A stretch of DNA of 64,000 bases from the NCBI RefSeq assembly GCF_007677725.1, contig NZ_VEDF01000010.1, positions 124,001 through 188,000 on the forward strand. The letters run 5' to 3'. The notes under the pieces are model-generated. The model saw nothing but the letters and a program-made list of their open reading frames with translations. It was not told the DNA's origin and ran no database searches. The stretch is from Pseudomonas sp. URMO17WK12:I11 (GTDB taxonomy: Bacteria > Pseudomonadota > Gammaproteobacteria > Pseudomonadales > Pseudomonadaceae). Made by a program: the position numbers and the translations under genes. Below, one piece after another: positions 59,929 to 64,000 of this stretch; within the stretch, counting starts at the first letter, position 1; every line of letters begins with the position of its first letter.

Positions 59929-61088
59929 GGCTGGCGCCGCAGGTCAGCGGGTGGCGGCGTCGAGGCGGCATCGCTGATGACGTCGACGCGCGCCCCGGGC
60001 TTGAGGCGTGACTGGCCGTCGAGCACCAGGCGTTCGCCGGGCTTGACCCCGGTGATGACCATCAGGCTGCTGTCCTGGTGCACGACATGCACCGCGACGC
60101 TGGTCACCGTGTCGCCATCCAGACGATAGACGAAGTGGCCGTCGACAGCGCGCTGCACCACTGGCGGTGGTACCACCAGGGCGTCGCGCGCGATGGCGGT
60201 GCGCAAGCGCAAGGTGACCAGTTGCCCCGGCCATAGGCTGCCATCGTGGTTGTCGAACTCGGCCTTGACCCGCACCGTGCCGGTACTGGGCGAAACCTGG
60301 TTGTCGATCAACGCCAGGTGCCCCTCGCCAAGCAGGGCGCGGTCACCGTCGACGTCCATGTAGGCCTGCACCAGCGCTGGGTCAGGCGCCTTGAGCAGCG
60401 CCTGCAGGGTGGGCAGTAGCTGCTGCGGCAGGCTGAACTGCACCGCGATCGGGTCGAGCTGGGTGACACTGAACAGGCCTTGCGTATCGCTACTGCGCAC
60501 CAGGTTGCCGGGGTCGACATTGCGAATGCCGACGCGTCCGGTCACCGGGGAGTGTATCTGCGTGTAGGAAAGCTGCACCTGGGCATTGGCGATCGCCGCC
60601 TGGTTGCCCTTGACCGTGGCCTGCAACTGGTTGACCAGGGCCTGCTGCTGGTCGAGGGTCTGCTGGGACACGCCATTGTCGCTGCTGAGCAGACGGTAGC
60701 GCCTGAGGTCCAACGCCGCCACTTGAAGTTGCGCCTGGCTCTGGCCGAGCTGGGCGCGCGCCTGATCGAGGCTGGCGCGAATGGCCCGGTCATCGAGGGT
60801 AGCGAGCAGGTCGCCGCGGTGGACCGATTGGCCTTCCTTGACCCGTACCTCCGTCAGAATCCCGTCCACTTGCGGACGTATCTGCACACTGTGCAACGAC
60901 TGCACGGCGCCGATGGCACTGGCATAGCGCGGCACGTCTTGCTCGACGACGCTGACCACCCTGACCGGAATGGCCGCCTGCGCCCGCGGCGCAATGCCTG
61001 GCTGGCGCTGTCCAAACCAGAACGCCACGGCCAATAAGGCGAACAGTGCGCAAGCGGCAAGCACAACAGCTCGAGAACGACGTCGCAT
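59925..61088 (-). CDS. RND efflux periplasmic adaptor (MFP)
   Basis: A 387-residue membrane-fusion protein: TM anchor at about residues 8-28 (VLAACALFALLAVAFWFGQ), biotinyl-lipoyl halves (QVDGILTEVRVKEGQ and SPVTGRVGIRNVDPGNLVR), coiled-coil hairpin (ASLDQARAQLGQSQAQLQ...NQLQATVKGNQAAIANAQVQL) and beta-barrel and membrane-proximal parts. Start 61088 (MRRRSRAVVLA) is preferred to ATG 61166. First gene of the MFP-RND pair; the RND ATG overlaps its stop. Confidence 0.93.
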   Translation of the reverse strand: MRRRSRAVVLAACALFALLAVAFWFGQRQPGIAPRAQAAIPVRVVSVVEQDVPRYASAIGAVQSLHSVQIRPQVDGILTEVRVKEGQSVHRGDLLATLDDRAIRASLDQARAQLGQSQAQLQVAALDLRRYRLLSSDNGVSQQTLDQQQALVNQLQATVKGNQAAIANAQVQLSYTQIHSPVTGRVGIRNVDPGNLVRSSDTQGLFSVTQLDPIAVQFSLPQQLLPTLQALLKAPDPALVQAYMDVDGDRALLGEGHLALIDNQVSPSTGTVRVKAEFDNHDGSLWPGQLVTLRLRTAIARDALVVPPPVVQRAVDGHFVYRLDGDTVTSVAVHVVHQDSSLMVITGVKPGERLVLDGQSRLKPGARVDVISDAASTPPPADLRRQP

Positions 61089-61172
61089 TGGCGCAGGCAC
61101 CTTGGCCGATGGGGTAGCTGTGCAGATTATCGGGATGCGCGGAGCAATCCACGCTTTTTTGCGCACCTGGCA

Positions 61173-61928
61173 TCAGAAACCAATGAAGGCATAGAAGACC
61201 GGCGCTTGCGCCGTGGTGTGCAAGCCCAGCGCCTGCAACTCATCTACCCGTTCAGGTTGCTCCACGTGCAGCGTCCAGCCTAGCCCGATAGGCGCTGCGC
61301 GGGGCGCCTGCGTGGCAGCGGCGAACGCGCTCATCTGCGGCAGATAGGCGGTAAAGCCGTTGCCTTTGAGGGCGCTGGTGGTCATTTCCAGCGCCTCGCA
61401 GATGGCAACCTTGGCGGCAATGTCAGCGCGATCCGCCTGCCGTGAAGCGTGCACCAGCGCCTGCAGCGCGGCGTCCACCGGCAGCGATCCATGGATCAGC
61501 TCAGGGCCTTGCTGCCAGGCCTCTGCAGGGCAGTCCTTGTGCTCTGGGCGCAGCGCGATGTGCGGATTGATTTCCACCGGATAGATGCGGCAAACCAGCG
61601 GCCGCTGGTCGTAGATCGAGCACAGGTCGTCAGCATCGAGGTGACGGCAGCGCCCCGGATTGAAGGCGGCGAAGGTCACCGCGACCCGCGCCTCGGCGCT
61701 GCCACACGGTACCGGGTAGGAACGGCGCATGACATGCTCGCGCTGTTCGACCGGCATGCCGGGCCCGTCGCTGACGAATGCCTCGATCAGCACGATCACC
61801 TGGCCGCCTGAAACAGCCCATTGCCGTGCTTCATCCAGGGTCAGTGGTACATGGTGGCCGGTGCAGCATTTACCGCAGCCAGTGCAGGCGAAGCGCAAGG
61901 GGTCGTTCACTTGGCCTGGGGGTTCCAT
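61173..61928 (-). CDS. YkgJ-family cysteine-cluster protein
   Basis: A 251-residue protein with the YkgJ metal cluster: CTGCGKCCTGHHVP near the N-terminus (Cys15, 18, 21, 22) and a second set CRHLDADDLCSIYDQRPLVCRIYP at about residues 93-116 (quoted in parts). Probably binds Zn or an iron-sulfur centre; function unknown. Its first 22 bp overlap the 3' end of the upstream small gene, so translation may be coupled. Confidence 0.85.
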   Translation of the reverse strand: MEPPGQVNDPLRFACTGCGKCCTGHHVPLTLDEARQWAVSGGQVIVLIEAFVSDGPGMPVEQREHVMRRSYPVPCGSAEARVAVTFAAFNPGRCRHLDADDLCSIYDQRPLVCRIYPVEINPHIALRPEHKDCPAEAWQQGPELIHGSLPVDAALQALVHASRQADRADIAAKVAICEALEMTTSALKGNGFTAYLPQMSAFAAATQAPRAAPIGLGWTLHVEQPERVDELQALGLHTTAQAPVFYAFIGF

Positions 61929-62218
61929 TCGCTGACGAAGGCCTGCTGTTGGCGGCGATCATACAGGCACAGCTCGCTACCGGTGCGCTGCTTCATGTGC
62001 TTCTGCGCATAGGTGCCTTCGATCAGCAACGCGCTGAAGCCCACCCGGTCGTCGAACTCGGCGGGCTTGCCGCGGGCATGTGCGTGCTTGAACTGGCTGG
62101 CTTTGAGGCAGGCATTGAGCATCTGCTGGCGCTGGTCGTTCCAGGCCTGGGTGCTGGAAGCCTGGGCGGCACTGCTGAACAGCGTGCAGGCGATCACAAG
62201 GGAGCTAAGAAACTTCAT
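61907..62218 (-). CDS. Small exported protein
   Basis: A 103-residue product with signal peptide MKFLSSLVIACTLFSSAAQA (cleavage after AQA, residue 20). The mature domain has two Cys (LNACLKASQF and ELCLYDRR) that could form a disulfide. Family not recognised. Start 62218 is preferred over the upstream ATG 62329 because the signal peptide begins there. Overlaps the YkgJ gene by 22 bp. Confidence 0.75.
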   Translation of the reverse strand: MKFLSSLVIACTLFSSAAQASSTQAWNDQRQQMLNACLKASQFKHAHARGKPAEFDDRVGFSALLIEGTYAQKHMKQRTGSELCLYDRRQQQAFVSEWNPQAK

Positions 62219-62315
62219 ACGCGGTTCCAGGATTTCATCCGAGGGGCGCGAATCATGCCCGAGCGCCCCTGGCGTCACGCCAGGGAGTTTGTCGCTGAAT
62301 ATAAAAACACGAGCA

Positions 62316-63215
62316 TCAACGCTCGGCAAATACCACTGTGCGTGCAGCAGTTACCAGGCAATCGGTCAAGTCAGGCGAGGAAAACTTGGTAAGGATCGAA
62401 TTGGCCCCGGCCTGGCGGGCTTTTTCGCTGCTCATGGCGCTGTCCAGCGAGGTGTGCAACAGCACATACAGGTGCTGGAAGTCGGGCGTCTCACGCAGGG
62501 TTCGGGTGAACGCATAGCCGTCCATTTCCGACATCTCGATGTCCGAGACAATGATATTGATCTCCTGGGCTGTGCCTTGCAGTTCCAGCAGCACGTTGAT
62601 GGCATCCTTGGCGCTGCGCGCGGTATGGCAGTCGATGCCTAGGTTGCGCAGGGTGTGCACCGACTGCTGCAAGGCCACCTGGCTGTCATCGACCACCAGA
62701 ATGTTCGCGGCAGCCAGCAGGCTGGCGTCCTCTTCGCTCAACTCGCCCGGCTGTGGCTCGTGCGCAGGCGGAGCGATGCCGTGGATGACCTTTTCGATGT
62801 CGAGCACCTGCACCAGGGTGTTGTCGACCCGCGTCACGCCGGTGATGAACGAGCGGTTGCCCGAGCCGAACGGCGGCGGCTTGATGTCGGTGCTCAGGCA
62901 GTGGACGATGCGGCTTACCGCCTGCACGTGCAGACCTTGGCGTGAGCGGCTGATCTCGGTGACGATCAGGCAGCCGCCATTCGGGTCTGCCAGCGGGCGC
63001 TCGCCGATGGCCCGCGACAGGTCGATGACCGACAGCGAGTTGCCGCGCAGTGTCGCCACGCCCTTCACGTGCGGATGTGATTCAGGCAGCTTGGTCAGCG
63101 GCGGGCAGGGGATGATTTCGCTTACCTTGAGCAGGTTGATTGCCATCAGCTTGCCGCTGCGCAGGGTGAACAGGAGCAGCGACAGCGAATCCGCGCGGGC
63201 TTTATGCGTGGCCAT
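62316..63215 (-). CDS. cheV: Chemotaxis coupling protein CheV
   Basis: CheW-type scaffold fused to a receiver. The 299 residues begin with a CheW domain (about 10-160; INLLKVSEIIPCPPLTKLPESHPHVKG, quoted in part: VSEIIPCPPLTKLPESHPHV) and end with a REC domain (about 172-295) holding phospho-Asp225 in IIVSDIEMSEMDGY. CheV couples receptors to CheA and buffers phosphate. Start 63215 is preferred over ATG 63296. A near-perfect FliA promoter lies 33 bp upstream. No other flagellar or che genes are in the window. Confidence 0.93.
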   Translation of the reverse strand: MATHKARADSLSLLLFTLRSGKLMAINLLKVSEIIPCPPLTKLPESHPHVKGVATLRGNSLSVIDLSRAIGERPLADPNGGCLIVTEISRSRQGLHVQAVSRIVHCLSTDIKPPPFGSGNRSFITGVTRVDNTLVQVLDIEKVIHGIAPPAHEPQPGELSEEDASLLAAANILVVDDSQVALQQSVHTLRNLGIDCHTARSAKDAINVLLELQGTAQEINIIVSDIEMSEMDGYAFTRTLRETPDFQHLYVLLHTSLDSAMSSEKARQAGANSILTKFSSPDLTDCLVTAARTVVFAER

Positions 63216-63247
63216 GGTGATCTTCGTGAGGCACAGGGGATGCCGGG

Positions 63248-63274
63248 TTATCGGCCTGATCAGGCAAGGCTTTA
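63248..63274 (-). promoter_or_regulatory. FliA (sigma-28) promoter of cheV
   Basis: On the minus strand TAAAGCCT (63274-63267), 11 bp, then GCCGATAA (63255-63248): exact -10 and TAAAG -35 with correct spacing. It ends 33 bp before the cheV ATG. Confidence 0.82.
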
Positions 63275-63383
63275 GCGTTTGCAGATCCCCGCGCATGAAT
63301 TGTGCAAGCCACTGTCTTGCTATTCAAAACCGAGCGCGATCAGGCAGATCGCGCTGGAGTCCAGTGCAGGATGAATCTGCCAA

Positions 63384-64000
63384 TCACCGCTCGCGCAGGG
63401 CCTCCTTGGCTCGGTTCAGGGGTTTGATCAGGTAGTCGAGGATGGTTTTCTCGCCGGTGCGGATATCCACCGTGGCGATCATCCCCGGCACGATCGCGAA
63501 ATGCTTGCCGGCCTTGTTGGTCAGGCGGTCCTGCTCGGTGCGGATGAACACCCGGTAATAGTAGATCTCTGGTTTGACTTCATCTTGCAGAGTATCGGGC
63601 GAGATCCCGACGACCTTGCCTTCCAGCCCGCCATACACCGAATAGTCATAGGCGCTGATCTTGACCTTGGCCGCCTGATCAGGATGGATGAAGGCAATGT
63701 CGCGCGGGGCGATCCGTGTCTCGATCAGCAAACGCTCGTCCATCGGCACGATCTTCATCACCTGCCCGCCCGGCTGCACCACGCCGCCCAAGGTGTTGAC
63801 CTCGATATCCTTGACGATCCCGCGCACCGGCGAACGCAAGGTCAGGCGGGTCAGCGAATCGCTGCGCCCGCGGATCACTTCCGACAGGCTGTCAGCTTCG
63901 GCGCTGGCCTTGGCCAGTTCCTCGCGGGCGCGTACCAGGTATTCGGAGCGAGCTTCGTTGGCCTTGAGCTCCAGTTCCGAGCGCTGGCGGTTCAGGCGTA
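63384..64000 (-). CDS. Type I secretion membrane-fusion protein (HlyD family), C-terminal part
   Basis: Partial gene running off the right edge; about 205 C-terminal residues are present. It has the coiled-coil end (REELAKASAEADSLSEVIRG), the lipoyl-like SPVRGIVKDIEVNTLGGVVQPGGQ, the beta-barrel YDYSVYGGLEGKVVGISPDT and the C-terminal IVPGMIATVDIRTGEKTILDYLIKPLNRAKEALRER (quoted in parts). This is the HlyD/LapC-type adaptor of an ABC exporter of large adhesins; in P. putida the position fits the LapF exporter, as I recall. Rest of the operon is outside the window. Confidence 0.92.
   Translation of the reverse strand, partial: RLNRQRSELELKANEARSEYLVRAREELAKASAEADSLSEVIRGRSDSLTRLTLRSPVRGIVKDIEVNTLGGVVQPGGQVMKIVPMDERLLIETRIAPRDIAFIHPDQAAKVKISAYDYSVYGGLEGKVVGISPDTLQDEVKPEIYYYRVFIRTEQDRLTNKAGKHFAIVPGMIATVDIRTGEKTILDYLIKPLNRAKEALRER

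Overview
The window looks like ordinary core chromosome of a Pseudomonas of the P. putida group. The GC content is high and third positions are GC-rich. Gene order (hemH, uraA-upp, hpt, mqo, a PA4642-type protein, pta, trxB, nadC, ampD-ampE, fruR/fruBKA, then a type I secretion adaptor) matches what I remember of the KT2440 stretch from hemH to the LapF exporter. That synteny is recalled, not computed. There is no prophage, insertion sequence, CRISPR array, tRNA or rRNA gene. I found no defence island.

Layout. Positions 1-8.8 kb hold the tail of a DUF1731 epimerase, ferrochelatase, the uracil salvage pair uraA-upp, hpt with a WbuC-type cupin, malate:quinone oxidoreductase and a YajG-type lipoprotein. 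Positions 8.8-15 kb hold an acyltransferase, three small proteins including a SRAP-domain protein with unusual active-site residues, an M48 lipoprotein protease, a GDT1-type manganese exporter behind a yybP-ykoY riboswitch, rsmC and a 2-hydroxyacid dehydrogenase. Positions 15-26 kb hold a likely lipid-use module: acyl-CoA ligase, DUF1302 outer-membrane protein, DUF1329 periplasmic protein and a MalT-type LuxR regulator, followed by a REC-TPR response regulator overlapping a small histidine kinase that has no input domain. Positions 26-36 kb hold an OmpA-type lipoprotein, pta, slyD, glutathione peroxidase, an OYE-family reductase, a GT4 glycosyltransferase, a soluble PAS-PAS chemoreceptor and two orphan genes. 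Positions 36-45 kb hold cysZ, trxB, nadC, a DUF1631 protein, ampD-ampE and a membrane chemoreceptor. Positions 45-52.4 kb hold tatD-fruR and the fructose PTS operon fruBKA, with a Cra/FruR operator between them. Positions 52.4-64 kb hold DUF3820 and DUF2383 proteins (the latter behind a near-consensus sigma-54 promoter), a diguanylate cyclase, an OprD porin, an RND pump with its adaptor, a YkgJ protein, CheV behind a FliA promoter, and the C-terminal part of an HlyD-type adaptor cut by the window end.

The best leads are regulatory or biochemical: the two mutually exclusive pairings after the Mn riboswitch, the reciprocal Asn/His exchange in the SRAP protein, the sensor-less REC-TPR/kinase pair beside the lipid module, the sigma-54 promoter before the DUF2383 gene, FliA-type promoters before all three chemotaxis genes, and two copies of an unusual palindromic repeat built from 7-bp units. 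All promoter, motif and start calls were made by eye.
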